A stretch of DNA of 64,000 bases from an uncultured Odoribacter sp. (GTDB taxonomy: Bacteria > Bacteroidota > Bacteroidia > Bacteroidales > Marinifilaceae). Positions within the stretch are counted from its first letter, which is position 1. Each line of letters starts with the position of its first letter. The translations under genes were made by a program, and so were the position numbers. The stretch covers positions 209,728 to 273,727 of the forward strand of contig CAJUQA010000001.1 in NCBI GenBank assembly GCA_910588375.1, read 5' to 3'. Below the pieces are notes generated by a model, which saw nothing but the letters and a program-made list of their open reading frames with translations, was not told the DNA's origin and ran no database searches. This document shows, piece after piece, positions 33,376 through 42,284 of the stretch.

Positions 33376-34236
33376 TTAAAAAGGAAGCAGTTCGTACCGG
33401 TAGAAGGGCAGGGGCTCGTTCAGATAATGCAACACTTTCTCCTGGTTAATCCCGTCTAAAGGCGGTTGGTTGTAGCCGAACGTCGTTTTTATCCCCATTG
33501 TGATAAAATACACCGCCCGGTCGATGGCTTCGGGCAGACTGTCTCCGTTCAGCAGGCAACCCGTAATCACGCTGGCAAACGCATCGCCCGTCCCGGGATA
33601 AGATGCCGGGATGTACTCTGCCTTTACCTGCCAGCAACGGTTATCGCGGCGGCTGTAGGCAATTGTCGCCGTGTTTTTCTGGTTTTCGGAAGGTGCCGAT
33701 GTGATTATCACATATTCCGGACCGCACTCGCTGAGTTGCCGGCACCAATCGACGGTTTCCCGCAAAGTCACCTCCCGGCAATTGTCTTTGCCGAGAAGAA
33801 AAGCCGCTTCCGTCAGATTGGGGGTGATGATTTCTGCTTGCCGGCACAGACGGCGCATTCCTTCAATCATTTGCGGGTCCATTCCCGGATAAAGCCGGTT
33901 GTGGTCGCCTAACACGGGGTCGACCAATATGAAATTGTGGTCGGTTTTGAATTCTTCGAAAAACTTTCCCACGATGTCCATTTGCCTGAGTGAAGCCAGG
34001 TAGCCGGAATAGAGAGCGTCAAATGACAAACCGAGTTCTTTCCAATGGCTGATAATCGCCTCCAGATGGTCCGTCAGGTCGAGACTTCTGAAATTCTTGT
34101 ATTCGCTGTGGGCCGAAAGAATGGCCGTTGGCAGGGGGCATACCTGATACCCCATGTTCGACAGAATCGGGATGACCACCGTCAGGGATGCCCTTCCGTA
34201 GCTTGACAAATCGTGTATAGCCGCAACTTTCTTCAT
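33376..34236 (-). CDS. pdxY: Pyridoxal/pyridoxamine kinase (PdxY-like)
   Basis: A 286-residue ribokinase-like enzyme. The ATG at 34236 gives MKKVAAIHDLSSYGRASLTV, the family start, in which the glycine region has S-YGRASLT. LPTAILSAHSEYKNF and SGYLASLRQMDIVG contact the substrate; FILVDPVLGDHNRLYPGMD is the PVxGD motif, and SYPGTGDAFASVITGCLL carries the anion hole with catalytic Asp. It phosphorylates B6 vitamers to PLP precursors. It sits in an operon with the HAD phosphatase (7-bp gap). Confidence 0.88.
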   Translation of the reverse strand: MKKVAAIHDLSSYGRASLTVVIPILSNMGYQVCPLPTAILSAHSEYKNFRSLDLTDHLEAIISHWKELGLSFDALYSGYLASLRQMDIVGKFFEEFKTDHNFILVDPVLGDHNRLYPGMDPQMIEGMRRLCRQAEIITPNLTEAAFLLGKDNCREVTLRETVDWCRQLSECGPEYVIITSAPSENQKNTATIAYSRRDNRCWQVKAEYIPASYPGTGDAFASVITGCLLNGDSLPEAIDRAVYFITMGIKTTFGYNQPPLDGINQEKVLHYLNEPLPFYRYELLPF

Positions 34237-34288
34237 AAAAGGTGTTTTGTGACACAAAGATAGTAATAAAAAGCACACTACGGGCGGC

Positions 34289-34311
34289 TTCCCGGGGAGG
34301 AGCCCCGGGAA
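34289..34311 (-). terminator. Hairpin after the MalY-like gene
   Basis: TTCCCGGGG and CCCCGGGAA form a 9-bp GC-rich stem directly after the stop codon at 34312; no T run follows, so it may be weak. Confidence 0.5.
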
Positions 34312-35475
34312 TTATCTCCGGGTCACGAAATTTTCAAAACGTTTCAAGCCTTCGGATAATACCGATTGCGGACAGGCGATATTCCAGCGCATGAATCCCT
34401 CACCCTCCGCTCCGTACATTGTTCCGGCATTGAGTCTCAGTTTCGCTTCGCGGGTCAGCACTTGTTCCAGTTCTTCCGACGGCATGTGCAACGCGCGGCA
34501 GTCCATCCAGACCAAATAGGTGCCTTCCAGCGTGCTAATCGGGAATTGCGGCAGGCGCTCCGTGCAGAACGTCTTCATGTACATGTAGTTCCGGTGCAGA
34601 TAATCCAGCAGTTGCAACAGCCACTCCTCGCCCTCGTTATAGGCGGCAATCGTGCCTATGACGCCGAAAGGGTTGACGTCACACACTTCGTTGATGTTGA
34701 CGGCTTTGTCGATTTTCGCGCGCATACCGGCATCGGCACACACGATGTTGGCAATCTGTAAGCCTGCGATATTGAATGCTTTGCTGGGCGAAAGGCAGGT
34801 CACGGAATGGTGTAAAAATTCTTCTGACAGGGAAGCAAAAGGCGTATAAGTATGTCCCGGCATCACTAACTCGCAATGAATTTCATCCGCAATGACGGTC
34901 ACGCCGTGGCGGATACAGATTTCACCGATGCGGGTCAGTTCCTCCCGTGTCCAGACGCGTCCCGCCGGATTGTGGGGATTGCACAATATCATCGCTTTCA
35001 CTTTTGGGTCGGAGGCTTTCTTTTCCAACTCGTCGTAATTGACCGTAAATGTATTGTTGGCGTTGAGTAGCGGATTTGTGACGATTTCACATCCGTTGTT
35101 GCGGATGGATGAAAAGAAACAATTGTATACGGGTGTCTGTATCAACACCTTGTCGCCGGGCACGGTCAGTGCCTTGATAATGGCGGAGAGGGCGGGCACC
35201 ACGCCCGGAATGTAAATCATCCACTCCCGTTGGATTTGCCATTGGTGGCGTCGTGCGAACCAGTTCGTCACGGCTTCATAATAAGCATCGGGAACATGGG
35301 TGTAACCGAAAATCCCATGTGCCACACGTTGCTGTAAAGCCTTAACAATGGCGGGTGCCGTATGGAAATCCATATCGGCCACCCACATCGGTAAAACGTC
35401 GTCGCTTTCCATACTGTCCCATTTCACGCAATTGGTACCGCGACGGGGAATGATTTCATCGAAATTGTATTGCAT
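34312..35475 (-). CDS. MalY/PatB-type PLP aminotransferase-lyase
   Basis: A 387-residue fold-type I PLP enzyme. DEIIPRRGTNCVKWD at the start and LPMWVADMDFHTAPAIVKAL mark the MalY/PatB group of C-S lyases. PLP-binding residues are visible as NPHNPAGRVWTREEL (about 167-181), ADEIHCELVM and the Schiff-base Lys in CLSPSKAFNIAGLQIAN. These enzymes cleave cystathionine or cysteine, or act as regulators. It lies 5 bp downstream of DUF3737, in one transcript. Confidence 0.92.
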   Translation of the reverse strand: MQYNFDEIIPRRGTNCVKWDSMESDDVLPMWVADMDFHTAPAIVKALQQRVAHGIFGYTHVPDAYYEAVTNWFARRHQWQIQREWMIYIPGVVPALSAIIKALTVPGDKVLIQTPVYNCFFSSIRNNGCEIVTNPLLNANNTFTVNYDELEKKASDPKVKAMILCNPHNPAGRVWTREELTRIGEICIRHGVTVIADEIHCELVMPGHTYTPFASLSEEFLHHSVTCLSPSKAFNIAGLQIANIVCADAGMRAKIDKAVNINEVCDVNPFGVIGTIAAYNEGEEWLLQLLDYLHRNYMYMKTFCTERLPQFPISTLEGTYLVWMDCRALHMPSEELEQVLTREAKLRLNAGTMYGAEGEGFMRWNIACPQSVLSEGLKRFENFVTRR

Positions 35476-35480
35476 ATCCT

Positions 35481-36329
35481 TTATTTTTTCCGTTGTTCGA
35501 TTACGCAGTCGGCGGGAGCCTTGATGTTTTCGTCGATGGTCACCGAACCTATTTCATCGGCGACAATACGACCCGACATCGGATTCTTTATATTCGTAAT
35601 GGCTCCGCGTATGTCGGCTTGCAGCGTGCTGTACTCGAAAGCTCGGTCGCAAGCGGGGTCAAAGGTACAATTTTCCAGGATAAGATCGTGTGCGTAACAA
35701 AGGGGTTGTTCACCGCTGATGTGGCAATTCACCAACCGCAGGTTTTTCGAATGCCAGCCGAGGTATTCACCGTCCAGTTCGGAATCGTAAATAGTGACAT
35801 TCTCCACCTCCCAGAATGCGTCCTTGGTGGTAATCCTGGCATTGCGGACTTCCACGTTCTTCACGTACTGGAATACATATTTGCTGTCGCTTTCCAGTCC
35901 GTCGACACGGATGTTGTTGCTGAACATGAAGGGGTAGGTGCCGCCGTGCAGTTTCAGATTCTTTATGCGCAGGTTGTCACACCGCCAGAACACTTCGTCG
36001 GCATCGTTCATCACCACGTTTTCCAAGTCGATTTCATTCATTTCGCGGAACATTTTCGGGGCGTCGATAACCGTGTCGGTCATTTTCAGATGGTCGCAAT
36101 ACCATAGTGCGGAGCGGCCGCCGACATCGAAATAACAACGTTCGATGTTGAAGCCGTGCACATGCCAGAAAGGATAATTGCCTTCGAAACGGCAATTGGT
36201 GGCGACAATGTTGCTGCACTCTTTGAGTGCCGATTCCCCGGCACGGATGATGACATTGTCCAGATGTAAATCATGCGATTCGAACAGAGGGCGTTCGCCT
36301 CCGAATTCTTTGTCTTTTATCAGCTGCAT
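35481..36329 (-). CDS. DUF3737 family beta-helix protein
   Basis: A 282-residue protein that opens with LIKDKEFGGERPLF, the DUF3737 signature. The body is a repeating pattern of short beta strands (for example NVVMNDADEVFWRCDNLRIK, NVEVRNARITTKDAFWEVEN) that should fold as a right-handed parallel beta-helix, like pectate lyase. The catalytic role is unknown. No signal peptide, so it is cytoplasmic. It is the first gene of a two-gene operon with the MalY-like enzyme, as seen in other gut bacteria by my recollection. Confidence 0.87.
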   Translation of the reverse strand: MQLIKDKEFGGERPLFESHDLHLDNVIIRAGESALKECSNIVATNCRFEGNYPFWHVHGFNIERCYFDVGGRSALWYCDHLKMTDTVIDAPKMFREMNEIDLENVVMNDADEVFWRCDNLRIKNLKLHGGTYPFMFSNNIRVDGLESDSKYVFQYVKNVEVRNARITTKDAFWEVENVTIYDSELDGEYLGWHSKNLRLVNCHISGEQPLCYAHDLILENCTFDPACDRAFEYSTLQADIRGAITNIKNPMSGRIVADEIGSVTIDENIKAPADCVIEQRKK

Positions 36330-36504
36330 ATCAGATTTATTTTAAGTTGTTGTTTTTTCGGGACTATTTTTCGTTTCTTGCTTTCTGTGGCTGAATGCGT
36401 GTTTTTTGTATACTGCAAAAATATTACTTTCTCCGTTACTTCGGGTAGATAAATTACTGATTCTATGACCTCAATTACAGAGATTACGGAGGGTGTTATA
36501 GACC

Positions 36505-37920
36505 TTATTTTATCCATTTTCCCCGGAACAGGCGGAGGAGGAAGATGAAGCCGCGGAAGCAGAGTTCGATGCACATGGCTATCCAGACCCCTTGCAGGCC
36601 GAGGGAGGGGGCAAGTGTTGCTGCCAAGGAGAGGCGTACGGCCCAGATGCTGAAAAAGTTCATCAGACAAGGGATGAGCGTGTCGGCGGCTCCGACGAAT
36701 ACGCCGTAGGCGACGATGGAGGCGGCGAACATGGGTTCGGCAAAGGCTTCGATGCGGAGAGCCTGGACGCCTAAGGTGCGGATTTCTTCGACGGAAGTCA
36801 TGAGTCCGATGATTTGGGGGGCGGCGGCATACATGACGGCTCCCATGATTCCCATCACCGCCATGCCCATACCTACCGTGATTCGGGAGAAGCTGCGGGT
36901 AAGTTCCCTACGTCCGGCCCCGATGCTTTGGCCGACCAGAGTTGTGGCGGCTTCGGCGATGCCGTAACCGGGCATGTAGCACAGGCTTTCGGCTGTGATG
37001 GCAAAGGAGTTGGCGGCAATGGCAAAAACGCCTAAGGGAGCCACGATTACCGTGGTCATAATCTGTGCGCCGCAAATCACGATGTGTTCTATGCCCATCG
37101 GCAGACCGATGTGCAGGGCTTTTTTCAAGGTTGACGCTGTTGGGCGGAAGCTGCCGTGTTCGCCTGACAACCGTAATTCAGCGGAACGTTTCCAGAGATA
37201 CCACATCAGTATCAGTGCCACAACTGCTTCGGCGGCAACAGTTCCTAAGGCTGCACCTCCCACGCCTAACCCGGCACCCGGTATGAAGAACGAGATTTCT
37301 CCCATATGCCAGGTGCGAGAGGGGAAAATCAGGAAAAAGTTGAACACGACGTCCAATACACACATCACAACTCCCAGCAAACTGGGGATGCGCATGTTTC
37401 CGCTGCATCGGAGCATGCTTCCCGCCAGGAAATTCATTTGCAGTGCGGGCAGGAAAAGGGAGAATATCAGAAAGTAGAGTGAAGAGTCTTTCCGGATGGC
37501 TGCATCTCCTCCCAACCAGTGAGGCAGGCTACCGCTGATGGCGGAGCCTGTTGTTGCCAGCAGCAGGCTGAAAATGAAAGTGGCGGTCAGGGCTTGGCGC
37601 AATACTTTCCGTGCGCCTGACATATCGCCTGCACCGATGCGGTGGGCGACTTGTACGGAGAAGCCTGTGGCTGCGGCCGAACACAGTCCCCCAAAGAGCC
37701 ACGTGGTCGTGGATACCAGTCCGATGGCTGCCGAGGGGGCGGCTCCTAAGCTGCCCACCATGGCGGCATCGATGTATTGCATGATGATGGAGGAAAGTTG
37801 TGCCACGATAGCCGGAATACTGAGCTGAATCGTCAGCCGCAGTTGCTGTCCCCGGCTCATCGCTTTCCCTTCACGGATGATGGAGAGCAGACCGTGTGTC
37901 TTGTCCGCTTGTTTCCTCAT
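36505..37920 (-). CDS. MATE-family exporter
   Basis: A 471-residue multidrug and toxin extrusion transporter with about twelve membrane helices in two halves. The N-terminal half has LTIQLSIPAIVAQLSSIIMQ and MVGSLGAAPSAAIGLVSTT; the second half has IGLPMGIEHIVICGAQIMTT and LVGQSIGAGRRELTRSFSRI. I choose the ATG at 37920, which overlaps the DUF418 stop codon by 4 bp (ATGA). It is the last gene of a four-gene operon with DUF418, DUF362 and a TonB-dependent receptor. Substrate unknown. Confidence 0.92.
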   Translation of the reverse strand: MRKQADKTHGLLSIIREGKAMSRGQQLRLTIQLSIPAIVAQLSSIIMQYIDAAMVGSLGAAPSAAIGLVSTTTWLFGGLCSAAATGFSVQVAHRIGAGDMSGARKVLRQALTATFIFSLLLATTGSAISGSLPHWLGGDAAIRKDSSLYFLIFSLFLPALQMNFLAGSMLRCSGNMRIPSLLGVVMCVLDVVFNFFLIFPSRTWHMGEISFFIPGAGLGVGGAALGTVAAEAVVALILMWYLWKRSAELRLSGEHGSFRPTASTLKKALHIGLPMGIEHIVICGAQIMTTVIVAPLGVFAIAANSFAITAESLCYMPGYGIAEAATTLVGQSIGAGRRELTRSFSRITVGMGMAVMGIMGAVMYAAAPQIIGLMTSVEEIRTLGVQALRIEAFAEPMFAASIVAYGVFVGAADTLIPCLMNFFSIWAVRLSLAATLAPSLGLQGVWIAMCIELCFRGFIFLLRLFRGKWIK

Positions 37921-39173
37921 TCTTTTTTCTCTTTGGTAAGTTGAAAGATTTTTCCGTATGTCAGCATACGCCAGAGCCATTCTAACGGACCGAAACGGAA
38001 GAAGTGCAGCCAGACGCCGCTAAGGCATGCCTGTACTATCCAAACGCCAGTGGCGATGAGAACGACGTATATAAGTCCCATTCCGGCACCCATACCGAAT
38101 CCGATGCCGTAGAAAAGGAGCATGCCCCACAGTGATTGACCGATATAGTTGGTCAGTGCCATTCGTCCCGGCATGGCGATAAAGCGGAAGATGCTGCTCT
38201 CGGGATGCCGGAGGAAGCAGAGGCTGATGCCTGCCATGTAGGCAAATCCGAGAGGGAATATGCTGACGAAATAGAGCAGGGCGTGTACGCCCAATCCCCA
38301 CGGACGGCCATTCATTGCGCTCCATGCGTAAACTACGGAAAGCGGTAGTCCGATGCCGAAACCATACGCGGCAATGCGTTTCAGAAGCGGTTTGCGGTTG
38401 CCTAAATCGGCATAGAGACGGTTGCGTCCGATGTAAAAACCAATCAGGAAGAGCCCCAGGACTTTGAAGTAGCGGTTCCCGTCAATGAATTCCTGTACGC
38501 GTACAAGTGCTCCCTGTATCAAGAACTGGAATGTCGCACCGTAATTGTCCGCATCGCGCAGCCAGTATGCGAAATTGGCTTCGTTGATGCCATAGCGGGC
38601 GCAGTAGTATTGCTGGAGTTCCACGACAGAGGCGGCAGGATAAATTCCGGAGGCTTCGATGCAGAAGTCTATCACAATCGGAATGACCAGCAGGACGGCG
38701 GCCGTTGTCAGCAAGGTTTTGTTTGCTGCGTGGCGGAAAAAAGGGAGCAGCATTCCGAGCAGGGCATAAAGCATCAGAATGTCCCCGCTCCAGATGAACA
38801 TCAGGTGCAGGAAGCCGATGAGCAGCAATACGGCCATCCGGCGGTAGAAGATGCGGAATCCGTCCGCACCACGCTTCATGGCGTTTGAGATGATGATGGA
38901 AAAGCCTATCCCGAACAGCAGGGAGAAGATGGTGTAGAATTTTCCGTCTATAAAAATGTATTGAAGATAGTGTACGGCCCGGTCGATTGCGGCGGTAGGC
39001 ATGTTTCCCGCGGTGGCCTCCGGAAGAAAGGAGTAGAGCGAGAATTCCGGGAAATTGGCTAAGGCGATACCTAATAAGGCCAATCCGCGCAACACGTCGA
39101 GGATGATGTGTCGCGCGGATGATTCAACCGGCATGGCGGGACGGATGGAAGTGTGTTTTGTTTGCTCTGTCAC
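37917..39173 (-). CDS. DUF418 (YeiB-like) membrane protein
   Basis: A 418-residue integral membrane protein with about ten helices. The opening ILDVLRGLALLGIALANFPE is the acyltransferase-like motif shared by YeiB/DUF418 proteins, and LTNYIGQSLWGMLLFYGIGF with FRFGPLEWLWRMLTYGK is the DUF418 domain. These are predicted to acylate or transport small molecules; function is unproven. It is translationally coupled to the MATE exporter and 39 bp downstream of the DUF362 lipoprotein. Confidence 0.9.
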   Translation of the reverse strand: MTEQTKHTSIRPAMPVESSARHIILDVLRGLALLGIALANFPEFSLYSFLPEATAGNMPTAAIDRAVHYLQYIFIDGKFYTIFSLLFGIGFSIIISNAMKRGADGFRIFYRRMAVLLLIGFLHLMFIWSGDILMLYALLGMLLPFFRHAANKTLLTTAAVLLVIPIVIDFCIEASGIYPAASVVELQQYYCARYGINEANFAYWLRDADNYGATFQFLIQGALVRVQEFIDGNRYFKVLGLFLIGFYIGRNRLYADLGNRKPLLKRIAAYGFGIGLPLSVVYAWSAMNGRPWGLGVHALLYFVSIFPLGFAYMAGISLCFLRHPESSIFRFIAMPGRMALTNYIGQSLWGMLLFYGIGFGMGAGMGLIYVVLIATGVWIVQACLSGVWLHFFRFGPLEWLWRMLTYGKIFQLTKEKKE

Positions 39174-39212
39174 GGTGTCCGAATTTTTATAAGGTTGTCT
39201 GACATGCCGGCA

Positions 39213-40163
39213 TTAGTCCAGGCGTATCAGTTTATAGTGTTGTTTCCCCAGGCCGATGGCTTCGGCATGTTCAAGGGTGTGCATGCCATTGCGCGAATCA
39301 ATCCGTTCGATGAGGTGTATTTTTCCGTGGTCTTTGGACGACCGCACGAGGTCTGTACAGGCTTTGTCGAGCGCAACGGGATCGAGGGAGGCCAGGATGC
39401 CGATGTCGCCCATTTTAGGGTCTTCGGGGGAAGAATCGCAGTCGCAGTCGACCGAAAGGTTGTTGGCCACGCTGATGTATAGAATGTTGTCGCCGCAGTG
39501 GTCGGCAACGGCTTTGGCCGCTTCCGCCATGGATTCCAGAAAGTCGTCCTGTTGCGGGTTACCCCAGTCCGTGGTGCTGGTTCCGGCGGAATGGATGTAT
39601 CGTTTGCCGTTTGCCGAAGCGATGCCGATGGACATGTTTTTCACTGCTCCGCCGAAGCCGCCCATGGCGTGCCCCTTGAAATGGGAGAGGATAATGGTGA
39701 AATCGTACTGGAGGAAATGAGAGCCGACAATGTCGTGTTTCAGGTGTTTCCCGTTTTTCAGCGGGAGAGTCGTTTCACCTTCCGCGTCCATGATGTCGAC
39801 GGGGGCGATGGCTGTAAAACCGTGGTCTTTGGCGGCCTGTAAATGGTCGACAGTCGTGGCGCGTCCTCCGCCGTATGCGGTGTTGCATTCCACGATGGTC
39901 CCGTTGACTTTCTGGACGAGTGCTTTGATGAGTTCGGGATTCAGGAAATTGTGGCCTCCCGGTTCGCCTGTCGATAGTTTGACGGCTACTTTCCCTTTGG
40001 CTTCGCGTCCTAAAGCTTCATAGATTTTGACTAAGTTGTCAGAATTGATGTTCGTAAACATATAGACTTTGCTTTCCGCCTTTGCTTCCCGTGTCCGGGT
40101 GCAGTTTGTTGTTGCCAGAGACAACAGAGTCAGTAATACTGACATACAGATGTTCTTTTTCAT
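39213..40163 (-). CDS. DUF362 lipoprotein
   Basis: This 316-residue protein has a lipobox (LSLATTNC, Cys21) and a DUF362 domain (VAVKLSTGEPGGHNFLNPEL; HDIVGSHFLQYDFTIILSHF; KGHAMGGFGGAVKNMSIGIA). DUF362 is usually cytoplasmic and linked to iron-sulfur ferredoxin domains; here no CX2CX2C clusters follow, only a DCDCD motif (about 258). I start at the ATG at 40163. It lies 22 bp after the TonB-dependent receptor in the same operon, so an envelope role with the receptor is likely, perhaps in metal or cofactor handling. Confidence 0.85.
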   Translation of the reverse strand: MKKNICMSVLLTLLSLATTNCTRTREAKAESKVYMFTNINSDNLVKIYEALGREAKGKVAVKLSTGEPGGHNFLNPELIKALVQKVNGTIVECNTAYGGGRATTVDHLQAAKDHGFTAIAPVDIMDAEGETTLPLKNGKHLKHDIVGSHFLQYDFTIILSHFKGHAMGGFGGAVKNMSIGIASANGKRYIHSAGTSTTDWGNPQQDDFLESMAEAAKAVADHCGDNILYISVANNLSVDCDCDSSPEDPKMGDIGILASLDPVALDKACTDLVRSSKDHGKIHLIERIDSRNGMHTLEHAEAIGLGKQHYKLIRLD

Positions 40164-40185
40164 AGGGTACAAATTTAGTAATAAT

Positions 40186-42069
40186 TTAAAAATTCAGATT
40201 GATTCCTGCCATGACTGTTGCTTTCGGCATGGGGTATCCGGCATTGATTTCGTATTTTTGTGCCAGCAGGTTTTCTCCGCGTCCCCAGATTTCAAGCCAT
40301 CGGGAGGCCCGGTAGGAGGCTCTCAGGTTCCATAGCACGAAATCTTCCGTTGTGTCCGGGGATACGATTGTGTAAAGCGTGGCGATGTATTGCAGGCCTG
40401 TTGTGAGGGTCCAGCGTCCGCGCAGGAGATTTACACCGGCATAAAGTTTGTGTTCCGGGGCGGCAATGACCGGATGTTTCATGTGCAGATAGCTGTAATT
40501 GGCATCTGCCGACCAGGCGGTGTTCAGACGGCAGGCGATTTGTGTTTCGATGCCGTAATTCTTGATTGTTCCGGAGTTTTGATTCAGTTGGCCGCTGCCG
40601 TTGGGATTGGGGAGGCGCAGAATCAGGTTTTCCCCGTCGATGTAGAAAAGGTTTACACCGTAGGTGAGTCTTCCTTCCTGTAAAGTCTGGGAGAAAGCGA
40701 TTTCGTAATTCCACATGGATTCGGGACGGAGGTCGGGATTCTGGGGCGGAAACATGTACATTTCGCGCAGAATCGGATAGCGGAAGCCTTTGGATGCGGA
40801 GAGTTTCAGTTCCATGGCACGGGGCAGGTGGAAAGCCAGTCCCGCCTGCGGTATCCATTCGGTGCCGATGCGTGAATGGTGGTCGATGCGTGCTCCGGCG
40901 TTGAATGTGAGCCAGGGGGTGAGGTGTTGGCGGAAATCGATGTAACCTGCTACCTCGTTTTCGTGTTTGTCCACTAAGTCTCTTCGTGTGCCCGCATTTT
41001 CCCCTGCCACATATTGGTTCCACGCTTCCCCTCCGTAGCGGAACCAGTCGAAACCGGCCGTAATGCGGTTGCCCTGGAAGAGTTGGGCACTTTGGTACCA
41101 GGAGATGCCCATCATGTTGTCCAAAGAATGGAATCGGCTGTCTTGCGGGGTTTCGCCGGCACTGGGGGTATAACCGTCGTTAATCCGGTGTTTGCCCCAG
41201 TTGTAGAAGAAACTCAAGGCTCCCGATGTTTTTTCGTAGCCGTTGGTTATGGCAAAAGAAGTCATGCCGCGTGTAATATGTTGGTCGCCTTCCAGAAGCG
41301 GTGCCGATACGGGACCTGGATAGGAAGCATTGAAACGGGTGATGTTGAGGTCGGCATAGGTGTTCCAATGGCGGGTGAATTCATAGTTTATTTTGGCGTA
41401 TCCGCTGTATTGTTCAAACTCCATGTCGGTGCGGTGGCCGTCCGTCCGGTTGTAGGAGCCGCTGACCACCGTGCTCAGTGGGCCTTTGCGGATGCGGTTG
41501 GTGAGTTCGGTTTCCAGCGTGTTATAGGAACCGTAACCGGAGTGCAGTTGGGTACGGATGCCGTCTTGGTGCATTTGGCGTGTGACGATGTTGATGACAC
41601 CGCCCATGGCATTGGAGCCGTAGAGTACGGATGCCGGGCCCCGCAGGACTTCTACGCGGTCGGCGAACAGTGTTTGGTAAGCGTCCGAAATGGGGTGTCC
41701 GAAGATTCCTGCATATTGCGGATGTCCGTCGATAAGCACCATTAACCGGGCATTGCCTCCGCTCAGTCCGCGCAGGGAGATGCCGCCAGCTGCTCCGTCC
41801 GATACGCCGTAGCCCATTACGCCGCGTGAGGTGGTGAATAGTCCGGGTATTTGTTCGGTCAAAACCGGTAACAGTGATGGTTGCATTGTTTTTTCAATGG
41901 CTGTCCGGTGGATGACCGAAACGGTTTGGGACAGGTGGCGTACGTCCGTTTGGTGGCGTGTGCCTGTCACGACAATTTCATCGAGCGTGTGGGTCGGTTC
42001 CTGGGTTTGAGCGTACAAGGGAAGGAATCCCCCGACCAGCCAGAGGAATATAAAACGTATTTTTCTCAT
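40186..42069 (-). CDS. TonB-dependent outer-membrane receptor
   Basis: This 627-residue receptor has a signal peptide (MRKIRFIFLWLVGGFLPLYA), a TonB box-like TLDEIVVTGTR, a plug domain with RGPASVLYGSNAMGGVINIV (about 125-145), and a 22-strand barrel ending in the C-terminal aromatic NLNF. BtuB/CirA-like in size, not SusC-like. It may import a vitamin, siderophore or other small molecule. It is the first gene of the operon with DUF362, DUF418 and MATE, and faces the AraC genes. I saw no cobalamin riboswitch pattern upstream. Substrate unknown. Confidence 0.92.
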   Translation of the reverse strand: MRKIRFIFLWLVGGFLPLYAQTQEPTHTLDEIVVTGTRHQTDVRHLSQTVSVIHRTAIEKTMQPSLLPVLTEQIPGLFTTSRGVMGYGVSDGAAGGISLRGLSGGNARLMVLIDGHPQYAGIFGHPISDAYQTLFADRVEVLRGPASVLYGSNAMGGVINIVTRQMHQDGIRTQLHSGYGSYNTLETELTNRIRKGPLSTVVSGSYNRTDGHRTDMEFEQYSGYAKINYEFTRHWNTYADLNITRFNASYPGPVSAPLLEGDQHITRGMTSFAITNGYEKTSGALSFFYNWGKHRINDGYTPSAGETPQDSRFHSLDNMMGISWYQSAQLFQGNRITAGFDWFRYGGEAWNQYVAGENAGTRRDLVDKHENEVAGYIDFRQHLTPWLTFNAGARIDHHSRIGTEWIPQAGLAFHLPRAMELKLSASKGFRYPILREMYMFPPQNPDLRPESMWNYEIAFSQTLQEGRLTYGVNLFYIDGENLILRLPNPNGSGQLNQNSGTIKNYGIETQIACRLNTAWSADANYSYLHMKHPVIAAPEHKLYAGVNLLRGRWTLTTGLQYIATLYTIVSPDTTEDFVLWNLRASYRASRWLEIWGRGENLLAQKYEINAGYPMPKATVMAGINLNF

Positions 42070-42144
42070 AGTAAGGAGGTCTTTTTTATCCGGTGGCAAA
42101 ATTATCGGGTCGGCGTGAAGACGGATGTAGACAAATTACAGAAA

Positions 42145-42268
42145 TTATAACCAGAATTACATGTGAGTCAGGGAGGGAAAGGAAAAACGATCTGTATCCG
42201 GGGTTATAGAATCCGTAATCGGGGTTATGGGAATGTATGTTTATTCTTGTATTTTTGTCCTTATAACC
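42145..42268. promoter_or_regulatory. GGTTATAA-like sites between receptor operon and AraC genes
   Basis: The 215-bp divergent spacer holds TTATAACC (42145-42152), CGGGGTTATA (around 42200), CGGGGTTATG (around 42221) and TTATAACC (42261-42268). The two direct copies are 21 bp apart, two turns of the helix, as in AraC-type half-sites. A TATTTTTG -7 element (42250-42257) precedes the first AraC gene. Confidence 0.6.
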
Positions 42269-42284
42269 GGAAAATGGAATAGAT

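Noticed and set aside
40292..41023. 243-codon open frame inside the TonB-receptor gene
   Set aside because: Alternative frame with Arg/Pro/His bias; the receptor frame has a signal peptide, plug and barrel end.
42070..42284. Cobalamin riboswitch before the TonB-dependent receptor
   Set aside because: No B12-box-like sequence and the spacer is occupied by AraC-type repeats; substrate left open.
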